From assembly GCA_020438795.1 (NCBI GenBank), contig JAGQTY010000023.1, positions 1 through 52,439 of the forward strand: 52,439 bases of DNA, read 5' to 3'. This stretch comes from Actinomycetota bacterium. GTDB taxonomy: Bacteria > Actinomycetota > Actinomycetes > S36-B12 > GCA-2699445. The notes beneath the pieces were generated by a model, which saw only the letters and a program-made list of their open reading frames with translations, ran no database searches and was not told the DNA's origin. Every line of letters begins with the position of its first letter. Position 1 is the stretch's first letter. A program made the position numbers and the translations under genes. Positions 34,386 through 42,361 of the stretch are shown here, in pieces.

Positions 34386-34952
34386 TCACAGGGGTGAAGG
34401 GGGCGGCTCCTCCTCCAGCCGCAGAGCTGCACCGGCCGGTTCGGTGGCGCCATCGCCCTGCCTGCCCCGAACCGGCAGCACTATCCACGTCAGCACGATC
34501 GTCCCGATGAAGAGCAGAATGCCGACCAACACCAGCAGGGAGTTGTGGTAGACCTCGTCCGCGATCAGGAATACGACTGAGATGAAGGAGATCGCCAACA
34601 GTCCCATGGCGGCCACTGCGATCCACGCCAGACGCCGGACCACACGCAGATCAGCGCCTGCCTGTCCACGTCGGGCGATGCGCACGATCGGGCTGACGCC
34701 CACGGCGACCAGGAGGATCGTCGCAAGTCCCGCGCTCGTATATGCAACGGAGTAGGCCGTCTGATCGATCTGGGTGACAGTCACGAAACGAGCATTGAAC
34801 GGCATCACCAGGAGGAACGCGAACACCAGCCCTGAGACCGGAATCACCAGCCGGACGCAGTCGATCAGCCGGCGCATCGCATCCGTGTCAGCTGACTTCG
34901 ACGCTTCTGGTTCCACCGCATCCTCCGATCCCGAACCGGCCGACCTGATCAC
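34386..34952 (-). CDS. DUF6328-like four-helix membrane protein
   Basis: 188 residues with four hydrophobic helices (about 35-52, 68-88, 107-128, 136-158), an acidic N-terminus and a Pro/Glu-rich cytoplasmic tail. The first helix, IPVSGLVFAFLLVMPFNARF, resembles the conserved opening of the actinobacterial DUF6328 family. Function unknown. The GTG at 34952 has GACCCT 6 bases before it, a weak match to the leaderless pattern. It converges on the phospholipase D-like gene. The 170 bases upstream, to the YcnI-like gene, hold no visible signal. Confidence 0.65.
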   Translation of the reverse strand: MIRSAGSGSEDAVEPEASKSADTDAMRRLIDCVRLVIPVSGLVFAFLLVMPFNARFVTVTQIDQTAYSVAYTSAGLATILLVAVGVSPIVRIARRGQAGADLRVVRRLAWIAVAAMGLLAISFISVVFLIADEVYHNSLLVLVGILLFIGTIVLTWIVLPVRGRQGDGATEPAGAALRLEEEPPPSPL

Positions 34953-35122
34953 TGGTCGAGGGTCCGCAATGGTGCGCCCACCGACCGACGAACAAAACTG
35001 AAGCCTAGCCCGGTTGCTGCTCGGTGACCTGTTGGACAGTCATCGGATGGGGGTTCTGCGGCCCGAGGGAGGGGCACCACCCAACAGCGGGTGAACAACT
35101 CGAGAACGACAGCTGAACGATG

Positions 35123-35659
35123 TCAGCGGGACAGCACTTTGATCTTCGGCACCGGGTAGTCGGAGGGGTAGGGATGATCGGCGGTGGCACCGCCGCGATC
35201 CGGCTCGGTCCATCTCGACTTCACGTCCCCGCAGACCTGGATCGTCGGCGTGGCGTACAGCCCTGGCTCCCCCGGATAGCGAACCCTCATTCTGAAGTCC
35301 CCGACCGCGTCCGCCGCGAGAGGCGTTCCGGTCGCCGACCAGGTGATGATCGTCCTGCCGTTGCGACCACGCAGCTTCTGCTTCTTCCAGCCCTGCAACG
35401 ACTTGGGCGCTGCCTTCCACTGCTTGCTGAACCGTACCCTCACCTGATCCGTGGCCAGATTGCCGTTGCAGCCATGAGGGATACGCATGGTCAGAACTCC
35501 CCGCTCCCCTGCGAATGCGTTCCTGCCGTTCAGCATTGCGCTGGCATGCCCACTAGCAGGACCGCCCGTGGCAACTACGACGAAGCCAGCGAGCAGCACG
35601 AGAGCCATGCCAAGTACCGTTGCGCGCTGCATTCCGTGAGATGGGGCTGTTTCAGTCAT
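35123..35659 (-). CDS. secreted YcnI-like (DUF1775) protein, possible copper binder
   Basis: 178 residues. A signal peptide (cleavage about ASG-HASA) exposes a histidine as the new N-terminus, as in YcnI, where the N-terminal His helps bind Cu(II). The domain then follows the DUF1775 outline: MRIPHGCNGNLATDQVRVRF, a W-K-x-GW segment, an ITWSATG strand, MRVRYPGEPG and a final VCGD. It lacks the usual C-terminal membrane anchor and has no copper genes next to it. The ATG at 35659 is chosen because TAGCTT lies exactly 6 bases upstream. It is divergent from the VKOR gene. Confidence 0.68.
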   Translation of the reverse strand: MTETAPSHGMQRATVLGMALVLLAGFVVVATGGPASGHASAMLNGRNAFAGERGVLTMRIPHGCNGNLATDQVRVRFSKQWKAAPKSLQGWKKQKLRGRNGRTIITWSATGTPLAADAVGDFRMRVRYPGEPGLYATPTIQVCGDVKSRWTEPDRGGATADHPYPSDYPVPKIKVLSR

Positions 35660-35665
35660 TCCCAC

Positions 35666-35671
35666 AAGCTA
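35666..35671 (-). promoter_or_regulatory. leaderless promoter -10 element (TAGCTT)
   Basis: TAGCTT, 6 bases, then the ATG at 35659. It decides between three possible starts of the YcnI-like gene. Confidence 0.5.
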
Positions 35672-35748
35672 CTCGAGGTCGGCAACCGTGGCACTTCCAC
35701 GACACTGTAACCGAACTCTTTTACGGAAACACGGAGCCCCTGAGCATC

Positions 35749-35754
35749 TAGAAT
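35749..35754 (+). promoter_or_regulatory. leaderless promoter -10 element (TAGAAT)
   Basis: TAGAAT, 6 bases, then the ATG of the VKOR gene at 35761. It is the closest match to consensus among these elements. No ribosome binding site. Confidence 0.55.
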
Positions 35755-35760
35755 GAGTGG

Positions 35761-36393
35761 ATGAGTACGAGCGTCGATGACGTTGACCCCGGCATCTCCG
35801 AAGCACCGCCCCGGTTCAAGCCGCAGTACCGTCATCGTGCCACCTGGATCGAGACAGCGCTGTCGAGCGCCATCGGCCTCTGGGCCTCGTTCGTACTGTC
35901 CCTCGACGCGCTACTGATCGCCGCGAACCCCGAAGAGGTGCTGTCCTGCGACATCAATGCCACGATCTCGTGCGGGGCAGTCGCGCGGACCTGGCAGGCG
36001 GAACTGTTCGGATTCCCGAATGCGTTCCTTGGCCTCATGGCCGAACCGGTGATCATCACGGTCGCGGTCGCCTCCATCGCCGGCGTGGTCTTCCCCCGGT
36101 GGTTCATGATCGCCGCGCAGGTGGTCAGCTCGATCGGATTCATCTTCGCGATGTGGCTGTTCTATCAGAGCTACTTCGTGATCCTGCGCCTGTGCCCGTA
36201 CTGCCTGCTGATCACCGTGACCACCACCCTCATCTTCTTCGCATTCACCCGTGTCAACATCCTGGAAGGCAACTTCGGGGAGTCGCTGCGCCGCAAGCTC
36301 GACCGACCCCTGCGCGTCTACCATGTGGAGCTGATCATCGCGGTCGTCTTCCTCGCGATCCTCGCCGCGATGGTCGTGTTCAAGTACCTGTGA
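35761..36393 (+). CDS. vitamin K epoxide reductase (VKOR) family protein
   Basis: 210-residue integral membrane oxidoreductase that reoxidises a DsbA-like partner outside the membrane and passes electrons to menaquinone, supporting disulfide formation in secreted proteins. The loop cysteines Cys63 and Cys71 (LSCDINATISCG) and the membrane pair Cys145-Pro-Tyr-Cys148 are the expected four. Five hydrophobic helices fit the family. No fused thioredoxin domain, so a separate DsbA-like partner is needed; none is in the window. Start supported by a TAGAAT element placed for leaderless transcription. Confidence 0.93.
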   Translation: MSTSVDDVDPGISEAPPRFKPQYRHRATWIETALSSAIGLWASFVLSLDALLIAANPEEVLSCDINATISCGAVARTWQAELFGFPNAFLGLMAEPVIITVAVASIAGVVFPRWFMIAAQVVSSIGFIFAMWLFYQSYFVILRLCPYCLLITVTTTLIFFAFTRVNILEGNFGESLRRKLDRPLRVYHVELIIAVVFLAILAAMVVFKYL

Positions 36394-36483
36394 CGAGCTG
36401 TCTCGCCTGTCACCTGGCAGTATCTCACTGCACCACTGACTGACCAGCCGGGCTGCCGCCGGGTCCCGGTCGGCCGGATGAGC

Positions 36484-37821
36484 TCAGCCTTTCACCACAG
36501 GCAGCGCCTCAGTCTCCGCGCGCGGATGCCCCTCGTCGAGTTCGGTCAGGGACATGCCACTGGTCTCCCGCAAGCGCAACAGCATCGGTAGCACCATGAT
36601 CGACACCACCACGATGTAGTAGGACGGGGCGATGGGCGTGTCGAACCAGGCGATCAGAGCCGTCCCGATCAGCGGGGCGGTGCCTCCAAGGATGGCGTTG
36701 CCCAGGTTGTATCCGGTCGCCAGCGCGGTGTAGCGGGCCTGGGACGGGAACTGCTCACCCACTGCTGCCACCACCGGGCCGGTGTAGAGCATCAGCAGCG
36801 CCAGCAGCACATAGCCGGCCATCCCCACGATGATGATGCCGTCATGGGTCATCAGCAGGAACATCGGCACGCTCAGCACGATGAAGCCGATCGTCGCCCA
36901 GACCAGGGTCCGGCGCCTGCCGTAGCGGTCCGAGACTCCTGCGAAGAAGGGGGTTGCGAAGGCATACACGATGGTCATGGACGTGGTGACCCACAGCGCC
37001 ACGTCACTCTGAACCTCGGTCATCGAATCCAGGATCGTCGGCAGGAGGCCGATCACGAGGTAGTAGAGAATCCCGCCGTAGCCTGCCAGGATCGCCGCGA
37101 CCGTCACCGCACCAGGCAGCTTTGTGATGGCGAACCGGAACGGATGTGCCGGTACCTCATTGGTCTCGACCTCCGCCTCGAATGCCACGGTCTCATCCAT
37201 GTTGCGGCGCATGATCAGGGCGAAGAGCCCGAGTACGCCGCCGACCAGGTAGCCCACACGCCAGCCCCAAGAGGACATCGCCTCAGGTGAGAGCCAGGTG
37301 GTGAGGATGGTCACGAGCAACGATGCCAGCAGAATCCCGATCCCCGAGGTGAAGACCGCTGTACCGGCGACGAAACCCCGTCGGTTCGGCGGTGCCTGTT
37401 CCACCAGCTGCACGATCGTGCCACTGTACTCGCCGCCGGCGGAGAACCCCTGCAGCAGACGCATGATCGTGAACAGGATCGGGGCCCAGATGCCGATCAT
37501 CGCGTAGGTCGGCAGGAACGCCGTCAGGCCCAGCGGGATGCTCATGAAGAGGATCGACATGACCAGGGCCTTCTTGCGGCCGAACCGGTCCCCGATCCGC
37601 CCATAGAACACGCCGCCGACGACCCTCATGACGGAGCCCGCAGCAAAGACTCCCAGGCTGGCCATCGCGGAGAGAATGGGATTGTCGCTGGGGAAGAAGA
37701 GTTCCGAAGTCACCTTCAGGAGGTAGAGATACAGTCCGTAGTCGTACCACTCGACAATGGTCCCGGCCGATCCGTACAGGATGGACTTGCGTGCTCGCAG
37801 CCGTTCCGCTGTGGTCGTCAC
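36484..37821 (-). CDS. MFS transporter of the metabolite:H+ symporter type (ShiA/ProP-like)
   Basis: 445-residue carrier with 12 predicted helices. GTIVEWYDYGLY at the start of helix 1, GRIGDRFGRKKAL between helices 2 and 3, RLLQGFSAGGEYSG in helix 4 and a second DRYGRRRTL in the middle are the hallmarks of the proton-coupled metabolite symporter family (alpha-ketoglutarate, shikimate, proline/betaine carriers). The substrate is not determined. The GTG at 37821 is preferred over one 36 bases upstream: GGAAG precedes it, and TAGGCT just upstream of the earlier codon could be the -10. Stand-alone gene. Confidence 0.88.
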   Translation of the reverse strand: MTTTAERLRARKSILYGSAGTIVEWYDYGLYLYLLKVTSELFFPSDNPILSAMASLGVFAAGSVMRVVGGVFYGRIGDRFGRKKALVMSILFMSIPLGLTAFLPTYAMIGIWAPILFTIMRLLQGFSAGGEYSGTIVQLVEQAPPNRRGFVAGTAVFTSGIGILLASLLVTILTTWLSPEAMSSWGWRVGYLVGGVLGLFALIMRRNMDETVAFEAEVETNEVPAHPFRFAITKLPGAVTVAAILAGYGGILYYLVIGLLPTILDSMTEVQSDVALWVTTSMTIVYAFATPFFAGVSDRYGRRRTLVWATIGFIVLSVPMFLLMTHDGIIIVGMAGYVLLALLMLYTGPVVAAVGEQFPSQARYTALATGYNLGNAILGGTAPLIGTALIAWFDTPIAPSYYIVVVSIMVLPMLLRLRETSGMSLTELDEGHPRAETEALPVVKG

Positions 37822-37980
37822 GAGGACTACTTCCGCCGCCGATGATCTTCGGACCACAGCCTAGGGCGTGCGATACGGCGTTGCATCCCTGGCGGTCATG
37901 GGGCAGCCGAGCCGGTCGCGACCTCGGCCTGTACAGGTTACCTTCGGGGATTCCTCAGGAGGCTGCCGGCGCAGGTAGTG

Positions 37981-38604
37981 CTACTGCAGCGTGAAGGTGT
38001 GCTCGAGGCTCTCGACCGTCCCGTTGATGCCCGTCACCTCGTAGACGCCCGCCTGAGCAGGGTTGCCGCTGCTGACGCAGCCAGTCTGCGCGTTGGTGAT
38101 CTGCCCGTTCCACTCGACCGTGACCTTGGCCTGCTGGCCGGGCTGCAGCACCTTCTCGTCCGCCTCGTCGGTGGTGCTGCAGTCATCGCTGGAATGCACC
38201 GGAATCCCTCCGGAGGTCACGACAATCTCGTTGCTGGCCGAACCCACATCACGTAGACACGGCTCGGTGCCGGAGTTCGTGATCGCCATCGTCAGCTTCA
38301 TGAGCGACTGGACCGGGTAGACCTCAGCATCCGTCGAGACGGTGACTTCGATGTCGGAGTCCGCACAGGCGGCCGGCTGCTGCACAGGATTCGGCGTGGG
38401 AGCCGGTGCCGCCACATCCGCATCCGCCTGTGCCGACGTGTCTGCAGCGGTGTTGTCCGCCTCTGCCTGCGAGTCGCCGCCGGATGGCTTGATGACCAAC
38501 CAGGCCACCAGCAGGAAGGCCAGCACCACCCCGCCGACGATGGCGCGCCGCTTCCAGTAGACCGCCGGTTCCTCGGGACCCACCGGATGCATCAGCGAAC
38601 TCAT
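37981..38604 (-). CDS. membrane-anchored extracytoplasmic protein (Rv3587c-like)
   Basis: 207 residues: a short cytoplasmic N-terminus, one membrane helix (about 23-42), a low-complexity Ala/Asp/Pro linker and an exported beta domain of about 120 residues. That domain carries four cysteines in the setting ACADSDIEV ... GTEPCLRDVG ... SSDDCSTT ... QTGCVSSG, probably two disulfides. The pattern matches actinobacterial proteins found near disA and mutY (Rv3587c in M. tuberculosis). Function unknown. The ATG at 38604 has TACCTT exactly 6 bases upstream and is preferred to a start 33 bases earlier. Confidence 0.75.
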   Translation of the reverse strand: MSSLMHPVGPEEPAVYWKRRAIVGGVVLAFLLVAWLVIKPSGGDSQAEADNTAADTSAQADADVAAPAPTPNPVQQPAACADSDIEVTVSTDAEVYPVQSLMKLTMAITNSGTEPCLRDVGSASNEIVVTSGGIPVHSSDDCSTTDEADEKVLQPGQQAKVTVEWNGQITNAQTGCVSSGNPAQAGVYEVTGINGTVESLEHTFTLQ

Positions 38605-38610
38605 GAGACA

Positions 38611-38616
38611 AAGGTA
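38611..38616 (-). promoter_or_regulatory. leaderless promoter -10 element (TACCTT)
   Basis: TACCTT, 6 bases, then the ATG at 38604. Confidence 0.5.
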
Positions 38617-38716
38617 ACCCGAAGATGGCCGCTGCACGAAACACCGATGGCCGAGTCATTCGGCGCCGCACGGAAGTGATCTTGGACAACCGCGGTCTCC
38701 CAGCAGCCGGGGAAGC

Positions 38717-39619
38717 TCAGTCAGTCAGCGTCACGCGGTTCCTGCCCGTCTCCTTGCTCACGTAGAGGCGTCTGTCCGCCTGTTCCAGGACCCGCTCAAT
38801 CGCATTCTCCTCGGTGGTCAGCGCCCCGCCCAGGCTGATGGTCACCCGCAGCCTGTTCCCCTCGTGATCGATCCAGCTCTTGGCCACGAGCATCCGGAGC
38901 CGCTCAGCCACCCTGGCGAGGTCTTCACCGTCGCACCCCGGCAGCATGACGACGAACTCCTCGCCTCCCCAGCGGCACACCGAGTCACCGGCGCGCAGGC
39001 CGTTCAGAAGGGTGTTGGCCACCATCTTGAGCACTTCATCGCCGGCCTCGTGGCCGTAGGTGTCGTTGACGTGCTTGAAGTGATCGATGTCCACGAACAG
39101 AATCCCGCTCTGCGCGGGAGCGGTGTCCCCTTCGAGGGACTCGAGGTTGGTCTCCCCGAAGCGCCGGTTACCGATCTGCGTGAGTGGATCGTGCAGTGCC
39201 TGCCGACGAAGGTCCTCGATGATCTGTTGCGCCCGCTCAGCCGTTCGTCCCGGCACGAACACCTCGACGGCTCCGATGATCTGCTCGGCCTCATCGCGGA
39301 TGGGCGCAGCGCGGACCACCACGGGCACCCGGTGACCGTCCTTGTGGTGCATGTAGACCTCGGCCTCACGCGGCTGCCCGTCACTCATGGTTGCGGCCAG
39401 AGGGCAGCCCTCCAGGCAGAGCTGGTGGCCCTCCTCATCCACATGCCGAAGGATGTTGTCGGCGCAACTGCGCCCCATGACCTCCGCCTCCGAGAAACCC
39501 GAGATGCGTTCGGCGCCCTGGTTCCAGTAGGTGATGCGGCGTCTGGGGTCGACGAAGTAGACACCGTCGAACATGCTGTCGAGGACCTCCTGAAAGAAGG
39601 CGTCGTTCAGGGTGGTCAC
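38717..39619 (-). CDS. PAS-GGDEF diguanylate cyclase
   Basis: 300-residue sensor enzyme. An N-terminal PAS domain (about 5-125) senses a signal, and a GGDEF domain (138-300) makes cyclic di-GMP from two GTP. The active-site loop is RWGGEEF (GGEEF at 218-222), and the inhibitory I-site RxxD (Arg209-Asp212) is intact five residues before it, so product feedback is expected. The PAS domain contains Cys52, Cys68 and Cys72 (LCLEGCPL), a conserved-looking trio that may bind metal or sense redox state. The GTG at 39619 follows TATCCT by 6 bases. It is divergent from mutY. Confidence 0.92.
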   Translation of the reverse strand: MTTLNDAFFQEVLDSMFDGVYFVDPRRRITYWNQGAERISGFSEAEVMGRSCADNILRHVDEEGHQLCLEGCPLAATMSDGQPREAEVYMHHKDGHRVPVVVRAAPIRDEAEQIIGAVEVFVPGRTAERAQQIIEDLRRQALHDPLTQIGNRRFGETNLESLEGDTAPAQSGILFVDIDHFKHVNDTYGHEAGDEVLKMVANTLLNGLRAGDSVCRWGGEEFVVMLPGCDGEDLARVAERLRMLVAKSWIDHEGNRLRVTISLGGALTTEENAIERVLEQADRRLYVSKETGRNRVTLTD

Positions 39620-39625
39620 ACCCCC

Positions 39626-39631
39626 AGGATA
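39626..39631 (-). promoter_or_regulatory. leaderless promoter -10 element (TATCCT)
   Basis: TATCCT, 6 bases, then the GTG of the diguanylate cyclase at 39619. It faces the mutY element across about 75 bases. Confidence 0.5.
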
Positions 39632-39706
39632 CTCCCGCTGCCGATCCTCGGACCGCGATCAACCATGTCCGAGAACGCGCTCCGTGGGCACCTCCCGGGC
39701 CCGTCG

Positions 39707-39712
39707 TAGGCT
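39707..39712 (+). promoter_or_regulatory. leaderless promoter -10 element (TAGGCT)
   Basis: TAGGCT, 6 bases, then the GTG of mutY at 39719. The GGAG in the spacer is too close to act as a normal ribosome binding site. Confidence 0.5.
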
Positions 39713-39718
39713 GGAGCA

Positions 39719-40576
39719 GTGCACGACGATGTCATCGCCTGGTACCGCCGAGGTAAGCGCGATCTGCCCTGGCGGGACGGCCGTACCGACGCCTACGGCG
39801 TGCTCGTCTCGGAGGTGATGCTGCAGCAGACGCAGGTGGAGCGCGTCATCCCGATCTGGCAGCAGTGGCTGACGCAGTGGCCGACCCCGAGTGCGCTGGC
39901 CGCCGCCGATCTCGGCGCAGTGCTGGTGACGTGGGGGCGGCTCGGCTACCCGAGACGCGCAGCCAGACTGCAGCAGGCCTGCCGGATCATCGCGGAGCGG
40001 CATGACGACGAGGTGCCGGACGACTACGAGGCCCTGATCGCTCTGCCCGGGATCGGCGACTACACGGCCTGCGCCGTGCTGGCCTTCGCCCACGGCCGCC
40101 GCGTCCCGGTGATCGACACGAACGTCAGGCGCGTGTGGGGGCGGTACTCCGCTCAATGGCGCGGTGATGACGCGGCTACCACAAAGACACAGCGACGGTT
40201 CGTCGAGTCAGCGCTGCCCGGCGACGGGTCTGCCGCCGCCGAGTTCAGTGTCGCCGTGATGGAGATCGGGGCGCTGATCTGCAGCGCCAAGGCCGAACCG
40301 GCCTGTGTGGCCTGCCCGCTGCGCCCCGGCTGCGCCTGGCGGGCTGGAGAGCGACCGGCACCGCAGAACCCGGCCCGCCGCCAGCCGAAGTACCAGGGTT
40401 CGCTGCGGCAGACCCGCGGCCACATCCTGGCAACGCTGCGGGAGTGTCACCCCTTCGAGGTGTCACTGGCCGAACTCAGCTGGCCGGATTCAGCACAGCT
40501 CGCACGAGCGCTTGACTCCCTCGCCGAGGACGGACTCGTCCGTGTCAGTGACGAGTCCGTGGCGCTACCCAGCTGA
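39719..40576 (+). CDS. mutY: A/G-specific adenine DNA glycosylase MutY
   Basis: 285-residue base-excision enzyme that removes adenine mispaired with 8-oxoguanine. Glu32 in SEVMLQQTQ is the catalytic acid, ALPGIGDYTA (109-117) is the helix-hairpin-helix, and Asp133 in VIDTNVRRVWGR completes the active site. The [4Fe-4S] ligands are Cys188, Cys196, Cys199 and Cys205, spaced C-x7-C-x2-C-x5-C, one residue longer than the usual x6 first gap. The C-terminal 8-oxoG-recognition domain is short, as in other actinobacterial MutY. Divergent from a diguanylate cyclase gene. Confidence 0.95.
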   Translation: MHDDVIAWYRRGKRDLPWRDGRTDAYGVLVSEVMLQQTQVERVIPIWQQWLTQWPTPSALAAADLGAVLVTWGRLGYPRRAARLQQACRIIAERHDDEVPDDYEALIALPGIGDYTACAVLAFAHGRRVPVIDTNVRRVWGRYSAQWRGDDAATTKTQRRFVESALPGDGSAAAEFSVAVMEIGALICSAKAEPACVACPLRPGCAWRAGERPAPQNPARRQPKYQGSLRQTRGHILATLRECHPFEVSLAELSWPDSAQLARALDSLAEDGLVRVSDESVALPS

Positions 40577-40628
40577 GGGGCGCAGATCGCAGGGATCCGG
40601 GCACGGAATCGTGGCAGGCAACCGCAGG

Positions 40629-40634
40629 TAGACT
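40629..40634 (+). promoter_or_regulatory. candidate -10 element (TAGACT)
   Basis: TAGACT, 7 bases before the GTG at 40642; probable leaderless or one-base-leader start of the sulfotransferase-like gene. Confidence 0.4.
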
Positions 40635-40641
40635 TCGATGG

Positions 40642-41688
40642 GTGGCACTGCCAGAGCGCGGAATACTACTTCACATCGGTCCTCACAAGACGGCGACCAC
40701 CGCTCTGCAATCAGCGCTGGCCGCCTCCCGGCCCCAACTGGACCAGGCCAGGGTGCGCTATCCCCTGCACGGCCTGAACCACAACACTGCACTGCGGCAG
40801 CGCCGGACGAGTCCCCGGGGCCCCAAGTGGAGGCGACTGCTGGAGCAGGTCGAGGCACGCCCGGATCGGGCCGTGATCTCGGCCGAACAGTTCAGCCAGT
40901 CACCGCCCGCAGAGATCGAGTCGGTGGTTGCTGAGCTCGGCGCAGCCGACGTCACAGTACTGACGACAATGCGGCCGCTGACCAGGATGCTGCCCAGCAT
41001 CTGGCAGGAGTCCCTCAAGCACGGCGCCGACCACACCTACACGCAGTTCCTCGATGCCATCAGCGGCCCGGACATCATCGTTGATGGACTCTTCGAATGG
41101 CGGCAGCAGGCCTTCCGCTTCGACGATCTGGTGCGCCGCTGGGCCGACGTCGTGGGAGCCGAACGGGTGGTCGTGCTCCCGATCGGCAGCGGGACTGACA
41201 TGGTGGCAGCCTTCGAGGATTTCCTGGGCCTGCACAGCGGAACCCTGGACCGGGAAGGGATCAGGAGCAACGCCTCCCTCAGTCCGGGTCAGGCCGAGGT
41301 CCTGCGCCGGGTCAACCAGGTGGTGCGGGAGGAGGGGCTCGCAACCCACTACCGGGAACTGGTCCGACGCGGCATGTTCGGCGACATCGTCGAGCGGCAG
41401 CAGACCCGGACCATCCCGCCCCTGCCTGGCCCATATGAGGACGTTGTCCGTGAACGGCAGGACGAGACCGTCGCGAATCTCACCGAGCTGGCAGTACCGG
41501 TGCTCGCAGACCTGACCAGTCTGCTGACGCCCGAACCGGCCCCCGCCCCAGCATCCCAGTGCCTGGACACTGACTCCGCTGCGGACATGCTGCTGCAGAT
41601 CTACCGCAACGCCGCCAGCGCTCTGGCCGATCGCGACGGGGAGATCGCGCGACTTCAGATCGAGGCTGCGGGCACTGGCCGGCGCTGA
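40642..41688 (+). CDS. sulfotransferase-like P-loop protein
   Basis: 348 residues. The N-terminus LLHIGPHKTATTALQ is the 5'-phosphosulfate loop of PAPS-dependent sulfotransferases, and TMRPLTRMLPSIWQESL (from about residue 112) carries the Arg and Ser expected in the 3'-phosphate site. It may transfer sulfate from PAPS to a glycan, lipid or small molecule; the acceptor is unknown. The C-terminal 60 residues are polar and helical. An out-of-frame ATG lies at 40638; the GTG at 40642 is the in-frame start and has TAGACT 7 bases upstream. It lies beyond mutY, with 65 bases between. Confidence 0.75.
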   Translation: MALPERGILLHIGPHKTATTALQSALAASRPQLDQARVRYPLHGLNHNTALRQRRTSPRGPKWRRLLEQVEARPDRAVISAEQFSQSPPAEIESVVAELGAADVTVLTTMRPLTRMLPSIWQESLKHGADHTYTQFLDAISGPDIIVDGLFEWRQQAFRFDDLVRRWADVVGAERVVVLPIGSGTDMVAAFEDFLGLHSGTLDREGIRSNASLSPGQAEVLRRVNQVVREEGLATHYRELVRRGMFGDIVERQQTRTIPPLPGPYEDVVRERQDETVANLTELAVPVLADLTSLLTPEPAPAPASQCLDTDSAADMLLQIYRNAASALADRDGEIARLQIEAAGTGRR

Positions 41689-41737
41689 CGACGCGCAAGC
41701 CGAGCAGAACGCGCCCTGCCAGCTGCGCCAGGAAGTG

Positions 41738-42313
41738 TCACTGGTTCTGTCTGACGGGAAGGAACCATGGCACACGAAGCCCGGCCAACCGGTTGATGAT
41801 CCAGCCCTGGATGATGAGCAGCACGACAGCAGCCATCAGGACCAGCAACTGTTCCGGGGTTCGCATCAGCCCCAGGCCAACGATCAGGGTGGTGGCGCCC
41901 GCCGGTGCATGGGGCACATTGAGCCACACCATGAATGCGAGCGTCAGCGACAGACACAGCGCGGCCGCACCCACTCTGGGCCAGGTCACATCCTCCAAGT
42001 TCGGCGGAGTGGCGGTGAGCCCGAAGATCACCAGCGCGAGGAACCCGGCGAGCACTCCGACCAGGTGACCGAAGAACACGTTCTTCGGCGCCGATTGGGC
42101 GTTGAACGGCAGGAAGAACAGCAGGAACGCGGTCGGACCGAGAGAGGGGAAGATGAACGGCTGGTTGGTGACCGCAGCGAGTGCCGCCAGAAGCCCGATG
42201 GTCAGGCCTGAGTTGATCAGCAGATACAGCCCTAGGATGAAGCGGGAGTTGTACCGATCCTGGAGTGCGCGCAGGGAGATGAATCCACCACTCGGTGACG
42301 TGTCAGTACTCAA
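41738..42313 (-). CDS. HPP-family membrane protein, possible nitrite transporter
   Basis: 191 residues with four to five hydrophobic helices. FPSLGPTAFLLFF in the second helix and NVPHAPAGATTLIVGLG (the HPP-motif position, here HAP) near residue 130 identify the HPP family, members of which move nitrite in chloroplasts and cyanobacteria. It starts 48 bases after narI on the same strand, so it is probably the last gene of the nitrate reductase operon; export or uptake of nitrite would fit. The start is a TTG at 42313 with AGGAG 8 bases upstream. The transport role is inferred from family and context. Confidence 0.8.
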   Translation of the reverse strand: MSTDTSPSGGFISLRALQDRYNSRFILGLYLLINSGLTIGLLAALAAVTNQPFIFPSLGPTAFLLFFLPFNAQSAPKNVFFGHLVGVLAGFLALVIFGLTATPPNLEDVTWPRVGAAALCLSLTLAFMVWLNVPHAPAGATTLIVGLGLMRTPEQLLVLMAAVVLLIIQGWIINRLAGLRVPWFLPVRQNQ

Positions 42314-42361
42314 GGCAACACTCCTGCTCGCCGATCCAGCGGTCTGTCATCCGCGCCCGCC

